Assembly (NCBI RefSeq): GCF_016801865.2
Contig: NC_068937.1
Coordinates: forward strand, 69,047,930 to 69,111,929
Direction of reading: 5' to 3'
DNA: 64,000 bases
Source of the DNA: Culex pipiens pallens
Taxonomy: Eukaryota; Arthropoda; Insecta; Diptera; Culicidae
The number at the start of each line of letters is the position of its first letter. The stretch's first letter is position 1. The position numbers and the translations under genes are program-made. Below the pieces are notes generated by a model that ran no database searches, was not told the DNA's origin, and saw nothing but the letters and a program-made list of their open reading frames with translations. Positions 43,257-54,040 of this stretch are shown here, piece by piece.

Positions 43257-44254
43257 TGAAACTTATGACTTTGGTCAGTTATCAAGGACGGCTAGCTCAG
43301 TCCTTTCCAGGACAAAATACCATCAACTCAAAAGTAGTCTTAGACCTAGCTACTGACTACTCATCACTCAAGATCGACACGAACTACTAAGCGGATTCAG
43401 GTAGATACGGATAGGGTAATAAATCAAGGAACCACACTTTTCTAAATAAAACGTATAATTTTTATTGAAGCGTGTATTTGTGTGTGGGTGTGGGCGTGTA
43501 AAGCACTTCGGGGACAACGTACCGTTCTGCTGCAGCTGGTCCTCCGACTGAACGCCTTCGGCGTTCTCCTCTACGATGGCCGGTCACAGGAGCGCCCTCG
43601 ACTGTGCCGCCGGAACTCCCAGGGGGGGGGGGGGGTCGTTGCAGCCACGTAACGGTTGTAGGCTGTTGTTGTTTCCGGAACGCTTGAGCTGCTGGGCTGG
43701 GAACCGCGGTCGGATGTCGAGCGAGCGATGCTGGACTTCCACGCGGGCAGGCGTCTTCCCTCAGTGACGAATCGGCAAGCCCCGGAGTCCACCGAATTGG
43801 GCACGCCGAGAGGGGAACCTCCTTGGCGTTTATGGCGCGTTCCGCGCCAGAGGTCTTGATGGTCTTTGACGTAAGACGTGGACAATGGCACCTCCGCACT
43901 CCTAGGTCCAGGTCGACCGATACATCACTTCACTTCCGGAAGGCAGATGTGTCCAGTGCAATTGACGACACTGACACGGACACTCAACCGATCGCACGGA
44001 CGCCTGAATATTAAAAGAGGCCGATCTTTGGGATCGGCGAGCAAGGTAGACTTCTCCATCCTATTTTCCCTGGAGGGAAAACCACCATTTTCCATCCCAC
44101 CCATTGTGTGCCGACTCGACGCGACGTCGTCAAGAACGGTCTTGTTCGCAGCGGTACGAAAATCCCTTCGCTGCTTTGTAGGGTGTGATGTTGTATGTTG
44201 GGGAATAAAATTAAAAAGTGAAGATTCGTTCAAGAATTGTAACCAACGGTTACA
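43257..44254 (-). repeat. 5' LTR, 998 bp
   Basis: Contains AATAAA on the minus strand near 43463 and a poly-G tract on the plus strand (about 43622). Relative to the other LTR it has about 85 extra bases near 43437-43535, which carry the poly(A) signal, and lacks about 42 bases near 43923. The 270-codon frame in the other copy is open only by composition. Confidence 0.78.
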
Positions 44255-44258
44255 AAAT

Positions 44259-44431
44259 AGCAATTTTATAAAAATAGTTGTTTATAAACTAATGTTTTGA
44301 TAAGTCTAACATAAAAAACTAAATTTTTACCAGTTTTCAATATAAACATACTAAACAAAGTTATCAGAACTTCAAAGTTGTCACAAACTGGCACAAATTT
44401 GATACAGAACCAACATCTTCTATCTATATAT
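44259..44431. other. AT-rich spacer
   Basis: No gene; ends with the CTATCTATATAT flank of the fold-back element. Confidence 0.4.
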
Positions 44432-45426
44432 ATTAGGGTGGGTACGTTTTTCAAAAAGTTCTCGGATCAAGTTTTAGTATGGTTCCCCTTGTAGGGCATA
44501 CCCATAGGGACTTTCATGCCAAATATCAGCTCATTTGGTTTCAAACTGGCTGCGCGCATCAGGGTTAAAGTTTACATGGGAATTAATATGGGAAATTGGA
44601 ACTTTTTGTTCAAACGCTCCTACAGGTCTGGGAAAATCACGCGCCAACTTCTGGTATGGTCAGGCCTATGGGGAATGGTCTGGAGAACATTTTTCCCGAA
44701 GAGAGCATATGGATTCGTTGTCCCTAGACCTGGCGCATCGGCAAACAATCCGATGTCTCCGGAATCAACGGTTTTCCCTGAAAAAGCATCAAACTTTCCT
44801 CAGCATGCTATGAAAGCTTGATGCACACCGCGACGCCATACGTCAGGCAGCTACCACGTGGTTAAAATATTTGCAAAAAAAATACAAATTCGCTATGCAA
44901 AGATTCTGAATTCGACTACATAATATTAGGATTGCTCGAAATGATCATTTTCTAGTTAAAGAAGGTTTGCAATTGAATATTCCAGCCGTTTCTCACCCAC
45001 GTGGTAGCTGTCTGACGTATGGCGTCGCGGTGTGCATCAAGCTTTCATAGCATGCTAAGGAAAGTTTGATGCTTTTTCAGGGAAAACCGTTGATTCCGGA
45101 GACATCGGATTGTTTGCCGATGCGCCAGGTCTAGGGACAACGAATCCATATGCTCTCTTCGGGTAAAGTGTTCTCCAGACCATTCCCCACAGGCCTGACC
45201 ATACCAGAAGTTGGCGCGTGATTTTCCCAGACCTGTAGGAGCGTTTGAACAAAAAGTTCCAATTTCCCATAGTAATTCCCATTTAAACTTTAACCCTGAT
45301 GCGCGCAGCCAGTTTACAACCAAATGAGCTGATATTTGGCATGAAAGTCCCTATGGGTATGCCCTACAAGGGGAACCATACTAAAACTTGATCAGAGAAC
45401 TTTTTGAAAAACTTACCCACCCTAAT
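44432..45426. mobile_element. fold-back element with 430-bp inverted arms
   Basis: Arms 44432-44861 and 44997-45426 (from ATTAGGGTGGG to CCACGTGG) are equal in length and nearly identical when inverted; the spacer is 135 bp. CTATCTATATAT occurs on both sides (directly before 44432 and from 45427), a likely target duplication or microsatellite. Matching small frames occur in both arms (44516-44821 and its mirror) and are not genes. Confidence 0.93.
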
Positions 45427-45886
45427 CTATCTATATATATATAAAATTTCGATGGTTTTGTTCGAACGCGAATCAATTCAACACGGCATATCGGATCGAG
45501 GTGCTCTTTGTTGCGTTGGGTTCGTATAAGCCCAAGGAAGGTTCTTACGCCAAAAATTTACAACTTTGGCCACTCTGGAACCGATTCCGGAAAATCTGCC
45601 GATTGTATGGGAAAAGTTACGCAAAATCAAATTTTAATCACAGGAGGCTGAAGAAACAAAAAAAAAAGTAAAAAAAAAGCAAAAAAAAAGTTTGTCGGGT
45701 AAGGCTTGTTTAATAAAAGAATTCACAGCACAGCAACCAAGGAAGTTGTTGTCTTCTTGTTCCAAAATTGTCAAACTTACGGACCCAATCCTGTAACAAT
45801 CTGATTGTGAAGAACGACAAATTTTGTTGTAAATCGCTTAGTAGACAGTACTTTAGGAAATGAATAAAAATTATCGATAGTTCCCG
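45427..45886. repeat. dispersed repeat interrupted by the fold-back
   Basis: ATTTCGATGGTTTTGTTCGA at about 45446 matches 26489. Nothing coding. Confidence 0.5.
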
Positions 45887-46123
45887 TACACAGAAAAAAA
45901 AAAGATTTTAATATTCATCAGGAAATGGTGACAGATTTTGTGGCAAAAAAATGATTAATTTTAACTCAGAAAATGATGAATTTTCATCAGTTTTTGATGA
46001 ATATTCATCAAGTTCACATTTTTACCCTATTTTTATGTAATATTACTCAAAAAAAAAAGAGGTAATATTCAACCTACCAAAATTTTCAACATTCCAAAAT
46101 TCAACTTTTTTTTCTGTATGGTT
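45887..46123. mobile_element. short MITE, copy 2
   Basis: Aligns with 33860-34105; ends CACAGAAAAAAAA and TTTTTTTTCTGTA are inverted. Confidence 0.78.
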
Positions 46124-46865
46124 CCAAAAATACTAAAATATCTGTAACAAAAATCTTGGTGCAAAACCTCTGGTTGATGTGCACCGTTGAATTGATCAGA
46201 TTTTGTACTTTTATTGGTACGGACAATAATTTTACCTCTTTTTAAACTTCACAGGATCTTGAAGAGGACATTCTGCCGCGTGAATTGTTGTATAAAACTT
46301 GGTACTTTAGTCGAATTGTATGTTCCTTTACATGACAAACCCGATTTAATCCCACCTAGGGTGAGATAGAGTCTTTCTTACAAAAGGAAGATAACGGCAG
46401 TTGATTTTTTTTTTCAAAGAAATAGCAAAATAAAGAATGGTCCATTCATGAATCAATTCAAAACTTAACATGATTTTTTCATAAAACTGCAAAGCGCTGG
46501 TTTTGCCTCATTTGCCATGGCTGAGTGTAAGCTGTGCTCGCACAAAAGCATTTTCGATTTTTTAAATCAGAACAAATTATTTTTGAGGCAGAGAATAAGC
46601 TCACAATTTGCGATGTTCGTAATGTTTTCTGCCTATCGCTAAATTGTTCGTAATCTCTGAGTGTTTTTTGCACTTTTCAAAATATCAAGAATTAACGAGA
46701 AAACAAAATAATTCCGTCTTGCTCCAGAGCGTTAAAGTGGTTACAAAATGACTGGCAGAAAGTGTTTCCACACCCGAGAGTTTGCCGTGTTGTAAACGAT
46801 GTAACGGTAAAGCCGCATAAATGTCCTTGAAAGCTTTGAAACGCCTACTGGAATTCACTAAATTT
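46124..46865. other. AT-rich sequence, repeat pieces, no gene
   Basis: 46141-46190 matches 897-945. Nothing else recognised. Confidence 0.45.
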
Positions 46866-47024
46866 ACATATAGGCGACGAGGCGACGAAAATCGATCGTC
46901 CATGATTGTTTGCAGATTTTTCGAATGAATATTTCTCGAGAAATGATTTGGGAACGCAGCTTGATTTGGCGTCGGAGCCAAAAGCAAACCCTATACCTTT
47001 CTTTAGTAAGAAAGGCAAAAATGG
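46866..47024 (+). repeat. direct repeat, copy 1, ending CTTTAGTAAGAAAGG
   Basis: AATCGATCGTCCATGATT through GCGTCGGAGCCAAAAGCAAA to CCTTTCTTTAGTAAGAAAGG recurs at 47612-47749 with few differences. The terminal palindrome resembles ends of mosquito repeats. Confidence 0.85.
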
Positions 47025-47611
47025 AAATTTTCCAAAATCTGAACGGTAAATCCGAATGAGGTCAAATTAGTTTCAGAACCTCTATTATGGTCTAGATTAT
47101 GATATGGAGAAAAAAAAATTAGATAAAATGCCAAAGGAATAGTTTTGGCATTTGGTGAAAATTGGCTTTTACCTTTTTTAGGGGTTTTTCCCCCTCACAG
47201 TGAATTAGTCCTCAAGCTGTAAATCAAGAACCACATTACCGACATGGATGAAAATTTGGGAGGATGTAGGGCTCGAAAAATGAAATTTTTTGGATAAATA
47301 AACGATTTCAATACTTAAATTTTCGACCGAATTTTCATTTGAAAACCGCCTGATCAGGTGAAAACACACTCCGAGGCCCCTTAAAATATGGATAAATTAA
47401 AATTTGGTATGGAACTGGTTCAGGTTCAGCACATCCCCTTTCAAATGCGCCCAAGAGAGCTTAAATCCATAATGTGGGCTCTGAGAAACCCCCTACCACA
47501 AAATTGAGCACTTTTTTACCACACACGGACGTCACGCGTGCTCTACAGTAAATTAAGCGCCAAAATTCGGATATTGGAGATAGACCAATTCTGTCATTGT
47601 CAAACGATCGG
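47025..47611. other. AT-rich spacer between direct repeats
   Basis: No gene. The frames at 47461-47797 are antisense or within the repeat. Confidence 0.4.
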
Positions 47612-47749
47612 GCGTCGAAAATCGATCGTCCATGATTTTTTGCAGATTTTTCCAATGAATATTTCTCGAGAAATGATTTGGGAACGAAGCTTGATTTGGC
47701 GTCGGAGCCAAAAGCAAACCCTATACCTTTCTTTAGTAAGAAAGGCAAA
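47612..47749 (+). repeat. direct repeat, copy 2
   Basis: See copy 1; the two are about 745 bp apart. Confidence 0.85.
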
Positions 47750-48283
47750 AAGCTTCCGTACGGGAAGGTAGGGACAAATATTTGACTCACTGTACATTTA
47801 AAAGATTTTCAAAATCTGTATTGATTTCAGATTTAAAAATGCTATTTAATTTAATAGTATTTTTTTCAAGTTATTATAAAAAAAACAATTCTACTTTATC
47901 TCGAAAAATCGAATGGTTGAGAATTTTTTTTACTTCATTCTTTTTTAAACATTTTTTATCCATTCTTTTGTTGCTGAGATACAGGTCACGAAAAATATAT
48001 TAAAAGAGTGTATTTTGTGTGATAATTTGAAGCAAATGCCTTGATCTTTAAATTTAGGACTATATTCACTGTATTATTGTTTTCGTACCATTGAAAATAA
48101 GATCCATAATTTCCAATATATAACAATCACAAAAAAATCCTAATTTTAATTTTATGCAAAACTAATATTTGAGCAAAGAAAGGTGGAATTTACAATATTC
48201 AAAATATGAAACATATTTTTTTTCAACATTTTGTATGTTGAAACTGTTGTAAAACTAGGCAACTGCTAACTCAGGTTAAGGCA
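47750..48283. other. AT-rich dispersed repeat
   Basis: 47790-47890 recurs at 33340-33430. No gene. Confidence 0.45.
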
Positions 48284-49457
48284 TGAGGCACTTAAGGGTT
48301 AATCTTAGGGCCGGCTGCGCTACGGTGGTCAACAGAGGAGATCGCGGACAAGGGACTAAAACGTTCACTTTCTTTACAGGTCGGGTTCAATAATTTAATA
48401 AATTCTAAATCAGTTTTAAAGTGTTTTATTGTGTATGTGTGTGTAGGAAGGGAGGGGGGGGGGGGGGGGTTTAGACGCTGCCGGTACGTACCGCTGCTAC
48501 CTTGATGACGACGACGACTTCTTGGCCGAATCCTCTCGGCCGGCGAGCGCTCGCGTACAGGTGGACACCGGTTCTCCGGAACAGTGTCGACGGTGGTGGT
48601 GGTGTAGAGCACAGCTGGAATCTCAGGCCTTCCCTCCTTGGCGCAATCGGGCGACCTGGGACCTGCCCAATCTGGCCAACCCGAGAGGGGAAAACGCTCC
48701 TTGGGAATTAGGACCTTCCGGTCCGAGCGTGCTCCTTGGTGTTGATGGCCACCTTGGCCAGAGCAGAAACGATGATCCTTGACGGGTTAGGCGTAGCAGC
48801 TGGCTCCTCCGCTCTTACTGCTGCTAGGCCGACAGTGTGCGATCGGGGTGTCGGACCAGCTTCCTGCTGACCGACAAAATGGCCGTTAAACGGCAACACA
48901 AAAGGTCCTGTTGGACGGAGATTAGTGAGAGGAGTTACTTTAACCGTACTATCTAGGCTAAGCAACGTCGTCCGTACTACAGAGCCGTACTGCAGGGTGT
49001 TTGGCATACCTGAACGACGTGAGGTGTAAACTTCCGGAATTCCACCAAATCTAATTCTCTAATTTAAGCTCCACAAATTTACTTGTTGATCGCACACTTG
49101 CCTGAGGGGAATAGCCCGATGGCGGCCTTCCCCAGATTCCTTCAAGCCTCCGATGCCAGGACACGGCATGACGTCACAGAGGGAGGTCACACCACCCTCT
49201 GGAGTCGTTCCATTTTCCACCCACCGGAGTTGGATTCTGTAGTTTGTTATTATTGTTGATATTGGTCCCACCTTGTTGATGTGTTGTATCAGTGTGTTAA
49301 CAAATTGTGTTATTTCAATCCTTTTTGCATCAAATCCCTACTAGCTGGTTTATAATATTTGTCAAATCCCTGTTTCCCTACTAACCATAACCTCAACGAT
49401 TGTGAACGTTCGTATTTATTTATTTATAAGTAAAGGAAACCTGTAACAACGGTTACA
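48284..49457 (-). repeat. diverged solo-LTR-like segment
   Basis: On the minus strand it begins TGTAACCGTTGTTACAGG, close to the start of the LTRs at 35682 and 44254. It shares their layout: a GC-rich body with GAGAGGGGAA and GTTGATGGCCAC blocks, a poly-G tract (48450-48470, plus strand) and AATAAA near its end. The left edge is uncertain, and no primer site or target duplication was found. Confidence 0.45.
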
Positions 49458-49657
49458 ATGTTTCAAATAAATGGTAGCTGGCACAATTTACAAATTTGAA
49501 ACAAATATTTGTAGGGAAAAAAATAAAAACGGTGCACTTTATTTCAAATTTTAAAATTTCTTAACAAGTGCAAATTATTTTTTATCATTCAATATGTTTT
49601 AAACTTTTTCTGATTGGTCAAAAACAATTCGCTCGTAATTCAATGCACTTTAAATAT
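49458..49657. other. spacer with target duplication of the RTE element
   Basis: GCACTTTAAATAT at 49645-49657 is the left copy of the RTE target duplication. Confidence 0.7.
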
Positions 49658-52600
49658 ACCATACCATACCAATCAGCTTAGAACACCATACGCGGTGCCC
49701 GTGCTGTATCAAGAAGGTTGTTCCATGTTGCTCGGTTCTGGGCTGCAGCTCGCCAGTCTCCTAGGTTGCAGAACTTTCTTAGGTCCGCCTCGATCTGATT
49801 TCCCCATCGTGCACGCTGTGCTCCTGCTCTTCGGCCTGTGCCGCCATCCGGTCGCGCGCGGTCAAAGAGCATCCTGACAGGATGGTCTTCGTCCATCCTC
49901 GCGACATGGCCGGCCCACCTGAGCCTCCCGATTCTCGCCAGGGTGACGATGGTCGGTTCTCCCAGCAGCGCGTGCAGTTCGTGGTTCATGCGCCTTCGCC
50001 ACTCGTTCTGAGCTGTACGTACTCCACCGTAGATCGTTCGCAGCACCTTCCGTTCGAAAACTCCAAGGGCTCGTTCGTCCTCTTGCCGCAGCGTCCAGGT
50101 CTCGTGGCCATAGAGGGCAACCGGTCTAATCAGTGTCTTGTACAGGGTCAGCTTCGTGGCGCGTTGCACTCGATCAGATGTCAAGGTTTTCCGTAATCCA
50201 AAGTAAGCGCGATTCGCGAAGTGGATACGAGTCCGGATCTCTAAGCTGGTGTCGTTGTCGGCCGTTACCAGCGATCCCAAGTACACGAATTCACTCACCT
50301 CCTCCAGCACATCGCCATCCACAGCTAAAGGGGTGAGTCTTGGGGGGTCAACGTCCTTTGAGCCCCTCCCTTTCATGTACTTTGTTTTCGTCGTATTCAT
50401 GGCCAATCCAATTCGTCTTGCTTGCGTCTTTAAGGCGGTGTAAACCCTTTTTACCGTCTCTAGGTCTCTCGCTATAATATCAATGTCGTCCGCATAAGCA
50501 AGAAGTTGGACTGTCCTGTTGCAGATCGTGCCTCTCGTGTCTATACCCGCTCTTCGCACAATTCCCTCAAGTCCGATGTTAAACAGTGCATTGGATAAGC
50601 CGTCACCTTGTCGTAACCCTTGCTGCGATTGGAAGGGGTCCGCTAGCTCCCCTGCCACTCGCACGTGACACATCACACGATCCAAGGTAGCCTTGATCAG
50701 CCGAGTTAGTTTGTCCGGAAATCCGTTCTCGTGCATGATCTGCCATAGCTGTTCGCGGTCGACTGTATCGTACGCTGCCTTGAAATCGATGAAGATGTGA
50801 TGTGTGGGCACGTTGTACTCACGGCATTTCTCGAGGATCTGCCGGAGCGAGAAAATTTGGTCCGTGGTGGCCCGAGCGCCAGTAAACCCCGCTTGATAGG
50901 GGCCCACGAACCTCCGTGCGTACGGTGTCAGCAGACGGCAGAGGATCTGGGAGAGGATTTTATAGGCCGCGTTGATAAGCGTGATGCCGCGGTAGTTGCC
51001 GCAGTCCAGCTTATCGCCCTTTTTGTAGATGGGACACACGACACCATCCATCCATTCTTCTGGTAGTTTCTCCTCCCTCCAGATCTTAGAAATCACCAAG
51101 TGGATCGCCCTCGCCAACTGCTCTCCTCCATATTTGAAGAGCTCACCGGGTAACCGATCTTTACCGGCGGCCCTGTTGTTCTTCAGCTGCCTGATCTCCT
51201 TCTTCACCGTCTCCAGATCAGGTGCCGGGAACTGTTGGTCAGCAGCGGGCGGTCCAAGTTGGGCTTCAAAGCCGTCTCCATGCGCTACATCGCCGTTGAG
51301 GTGCTCGTTGAAGAACTGCTGCCACCTGTTCAACACCTCGCCTTTGTCCATAAGAAGGTTTCCCTCGGCGTCCCGACAAGTGTTGGCTTGCGGCGCATAG
51401 CCTTTGCGGGACCGGTTAACCTTCTCGTAGAACTTTCGCGTCTCGTTCTGCCGGAACAGCTGCTCCATTTCGGCGCGATCGCGATCTTCCAGCTGGCGCT
51501 TCTTGAGCTTGAAGACCGTTCTCTGCTGTTTCAGCGCTTGTTTGTATCTGGCCACGTTCTCATCAGTTGCAGCTCTCAGCTTCACCGCATAAGCTGCTTT
51601 CTTCTCGTCAAGTAGCCGCTGGCACTCCTCGTCGAACCAGCGCTGCTTTCCAACTCGGACCGTACTACCTAGCGCGGCTTCAGCGGCACTGCCGATGGCC
51701 GAGCATATTCTGCTCCATCCATCGTTGAGCGAGGCAGCGCCGAGTTCCTCCTCCGTTGGCAGGCTCGCTTCCAGCTGCTGCACGTAGTGCTGAGCCGCAG
51801 CCGTGTCCTGCAGCCGCTCGGTGTTGAACGGCGGTGGGAGCCGGCTCCGTCGTCGGTGGTACGTCGTCGACAGTTTTGAGTGCATGCTTGCACCCACCAG
51901 GTAGTGGTCCGAGTGGATATCCGCACCGCGGTACGTGCGGATGTTCCGTATGTCCGAGAAGAATCGGCCGTCGATGAGGACGTGGTCGATTTGTGTTTTT
52001 GTTCGTTGATTAGGCGATGTCCAGGTGACTTTGTGGATGTCTTTCCGGGGGAAGAATGTGCTTCGTACCACCATACCGCGGGAGGCTGCGAAGTTGATGC
52101 ACCGCTGGCCGTTGTCGTTCGTGACGGTGTGCAGGCTGTTCGGCCCGATCACCGGCTTGTACATCTCCTCCCTTCCTATGCGGGCGTTCATATCTCCGAT
52201 GACGATCTTGACGTCCCTCTGCGGGCAGCTGTCGAACTTCTGCTCCAGCTTCGCGTAGAACGCTTCCTTCTCGGCATCGGATGATTCCTCGTGTGGGCAA
52301 TGTACGTTGAAGATGTGATAGTTGAAGAAACGGCCTTCAATCCTCAACCTACACATCCGGTCGTCGATCGGCTCCCAATCTATCACACGACTCCGCATCT
52401 TGCCCAACACTATGAAGCCGGTTCCCAGCTTGTTTTCGGCTCCGCCGCTCTGGTACATGGTGAGCTCCAAAGCATCATCCTCCCACATCTTCGCTCCCTT
52501 CCAGCACATCTCCTGCAGTGCTACAACATCGAAGTTGCGGGGTTTGAGCTCGTTCAACAGAGCGTACTCATACCCATCGAAACGTAGCGATCTGCAGTTC

Positions 52601-52833
52601 CATGTTCCGAGTTTCCAATCGGTGTCCTTTTCGTGCCTAGGTCTATGCCGTTTGTTCCGGATCCTTATTCCTTCTTGATTGTTCGTAATGATTTTGGTTT
52701 CGGTATGCAGCCGGATTGGGGCTGCGATACCTAGTCTCGGGGTGGGGCTGCCACCTTGAAGCTACCGAGACCCAGCTCCGGTTTTCTCTCGACACCGTAA
52801 CGGGGGCCTTTCTCACGAGGCCTAACGGCATAG
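49658..52833 (-). mobile_element. full-length RTE-type LINE
   Basis: Flanked by the 13-bp duplication GCACTTTAAATAT (49645-49657 and 52834-52846). The 3' end is very short, with a (GGTAT)n tail directly after the stop codon, as is usual for RTE elements. The single ORF is intact. The 5' end begins at about TATGCCGTTAGGCC. An intact ORF, clean duplication and short tail suggest a recent insertion. The culicine JAM1-type group is the likely relative, by recollection. Confidence 0.92.
49678..52557 (-). CDS. endonuclease-reverse transcriptase of the RTE element
   Basis: 959 residues from the first Met. The same frame is open upstream to 52761, and that extension holds the first endonuclease motif (KLGTWNCRSLRFDG), so translation probably starts upstream of this Met or at a non-AUG codon. 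AP-endonuclease motifs follow: LQEMCW, IGDMNARIG and the SDHYLV histidine box. The RT contains GNYRGITLINAAYKILSQIL, FIDFKAAYDTVD (motif A), QGLRQGDGLS (motif B) and LAYADDIDII (motif C, about residue 687). The C-terminal part (RIGRLRWAGHVARM) is typical of RTE proteins. The product nicks target DNA and copies its RNA there. All catalytic motifs I looked for are present. Confidence 0.93.
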   Translation of the reverse strand: MNELKPRNFDVVALQEMCWKGAKMWEDDALELTMYQSGGAENKLGTGFIVLGKMRSRVIDWEPIDDRMCRLRIEGRFFNYHIFNVHCPHEESSDAEKEAFYAKLEQKFDSCPQRDVKIVIGDMNARIGREEMYKPVIGPNSLHTVTNDNGQRCINFAASRGMVVRSTFFPRKDIHKVTWTSPNQRTKTQIDHVLIDGRFFSDIRNIRTYRGADIHSDHYLVGASMHSKLSTTYHRRRSRLPPPFNTERLQDTAAAQHYVQQLEASLPTEEELGAASLNDGWSRICSAIGSAAEAALGSTVRVGKQRWFDEECQRLLDEKKAAYAVKLRAATDENVARYKQALKQQRTVFKLKKRQLEDRDRAEMEQLFRQNETRKFYEKVNRSRKGYAPQANTCRDAEGNLLMDKGEVLNRWQQFFNEHLNGDVAHGDGFEAQLGPPAADQQFPAPDLETVKKEIRQLKNNRAAGKDRLPGELFKYGGEQLARAIHLVISKIWREEKLPEEWMDGVVCPIYKKGDKLDCGNYRGITLINAAYKILSQILCRLLTPYARRFVGPYQAGFTGARATTDQIFSLRQILEKCREYNVPTHHIFIDFKAAYDTVDREQLWQIMHENGFPDKLTRLIKATLDRVMCHVRVAGELADPFQSQQGLRQGDGLSNALFNIGLEGIVRRAGIDTRGTICNRTVQLLAYADDIDIIARDLETVKRVYTALKTQARRIGLAMNTTKTKYMKGRGSKDVDPPRLTPLAVDGDVLEEVSEFVYLGSLVTADNDTSLEIRTRIHFANRAYFGLRKTLTSDRVQRATKLTLYKTLIRPVALYGHETWTLRQEDERALGVFERKVLRTIYGGVRTAQNEWRRRMNHELHALLGEPTIVTLARIGRLRWAGHVARMDEDHPVRMLFDRARPDGGTGRRAGAQRARWGNQIEADLRKFCNLGDWRAAAQNRATWNNLLDTARAPRMVF

Positions 52834-52854
52834 GCACTTTAAATATGGTATTAT

Positions 52855-52992
52855 TTTTTTGCTCAGTTTGTTATTTCTTTTCTCTCAAATATTATGTTTA
52901 AATGTCCGCCATTACGGGGTTTGTCTCCCGGTACCCCATTAGACCGCTCGTGGTACTCCTAGGGGTACATGTACCCCAGGTTGAGAACCGCT
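52855..52992 (+). mobile_element. hAT element terminus
   Basis: GGGGTACATGTACCCCAGGT then TGAGAACCGCTG at 52981-52992 matches the well-known hAT end CAGCGGTTCTCAACC in inverse. The other end was not found. Confidence 0.65.
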
Positions 52993-53720
52993 GATATAGT
53001 ACTTCCCCTGAAATGAAAATGTAGCGTGACGGTACAACATCGTAAAACTGGACTTTATAAGGCACACTACAACAATCGCTGCAGTTTTGCCAGTTTGATT
53101 TTTTTAGACTTTTGCTCTTCTACACATTATCACGAAATGAAAAGGTAAGAAAACGCATTTAAAGAACATTGCAAATATTGAATCACAATAAAAATGAAAT
53201 CTTTCATTTGAGAAATCACATTGAAAATTGAAAAATGTGGCATTTTGGTGTAATTTCGCTAAGAATCGGTCAACCTGTATAAGTTAAAAATTGAATTCCA
53301 GATTGAATTCCAAATTTAAAAATAATCCTTTTTTAAAATCATGATAAAATTGTTCAAGATGGTGGGGGGAGGGGTGGATCCGACCACTAGCGTGCACAGG
53401 GTGGGGCAACATGGGGCAACTGCTCCACCGTCCTCAGAAATTTGTTCTAAATTTGGTCAGGGGGTGTCCACAAATGACGTATTTTTCAAAACGTCATTAT
53501 TATTGCCCCACCTTTCTCAATGAGCTGGGCACGCTAGTGGATCCGACCAAACGTGACGTACTTTTCGAGGGGTGGGGGGGCGGTCAGAGCCAGCGTGACA
53601 AAGTGTGACATAGGGGGGAGGTGGGTTAATTTTGGCCGATTTTAGCGTGACATACTTTATGAATGACGCCTTAACTTTCTATCCAGTTTATGTATTTGAC
53701 AAATACAAAGATTGTGTTAA
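52993..53720. other. no gene; short repeats
   Basis: Contains GGGGTGGG-type G-rich tracts near 53360 and 53565. 53700-53720 is the left target duplication of the SINE. Confidence 0.5.
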
Positions 53721-54040
53721 GGAGCGGCCGTGGCTGGTTACGGTGTTCGCTTTGTAAGCGAATGGTTCTGGGTTCGATTCCCATTTGCTCCCAACGAGAA
53801 AGTTAAGAACACATAAATTTGAAATGATGAATATGAACGAAAAATCAAAGTCACTCGAGGCGGGGTTCGATCCTCCGCAGTAGGCCTGGCCGGTTTAACG
53901 CTTGTGATGTTTCAATGCATTCTAATGCAATGGCGCACTACAAAATGACAAGAAGAGTGCTAGGCGTCATCTAACCTAAGGCACTCTCCAGGATCCCTTC
54001 GAAAGATTTGCTGCGATAGGGTCTGATTAGATTAGATTGG
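53721..54040 (+). repeat. full-length tRNA-Thr-type SINE with (GATTA)n tail
   Basis: The head 53721-53792 folds like a tRNA: A box TGGCTGGTTACGG, anticodon loop TTTGTAA (TGT, Thr) and B box GGTTCGATTCC. The body contains GCAGTAGGCCTGGCCGG and GATCCCTTCGAAAGATTTG, and the tail GATTAGATTAGATT. CAAATACAAAGATTGTGT flanks both sides (53700 and 54041), a target duplication of about 20 bp with one difference, typical of LINE-mediated insertion. Confidence 0.95.

Larger units (their letters stand above)
34738..44254 (-). mobile_element. nonautonomous LTR retrotransposon with tRNA-Lys primer site
   Basis: Two similar terminal segments (43257-44254 and 34738-35682) begin TGTAACCGTTGG and end GTTTCA on the minus strand. 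The outer flanks are both AAAT on the plus strand (34734-34737, 44255-44258), so I read them as LTRs of one element. A primer-binding site follows the 5' LTR after two bases. One Gag-like ORF (40464 downward) is split by another LTR element. No RT, protease or integrase is visible in the roughly 4.9 kb of own internal sequence. The polypurine tract before the 3' LTR is not classical, so a composite origin stays possible. Confidence 0.7.

Noticed and set aside
44516..45323. pair of matching about 90-100-codon frames
   Set aside because: They occur symmetrically in the two arms of a fold-back element and have no domain.
48444..48472. long G tract as a special structure
   Set aside because: Poly-G tracts also occur in the related LTRs (35012, 43622) with varying length; probably simple-sequence slippage in one LTR lineage.
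51880..52284. plus-strand frames across the RTE element
   Set aside because: They are antisense to the endonuclease coding region.
53721..53792. functional tRNA-Thr gene
   Set aside because: It is the head of a SINE with body, tail and target duplication.
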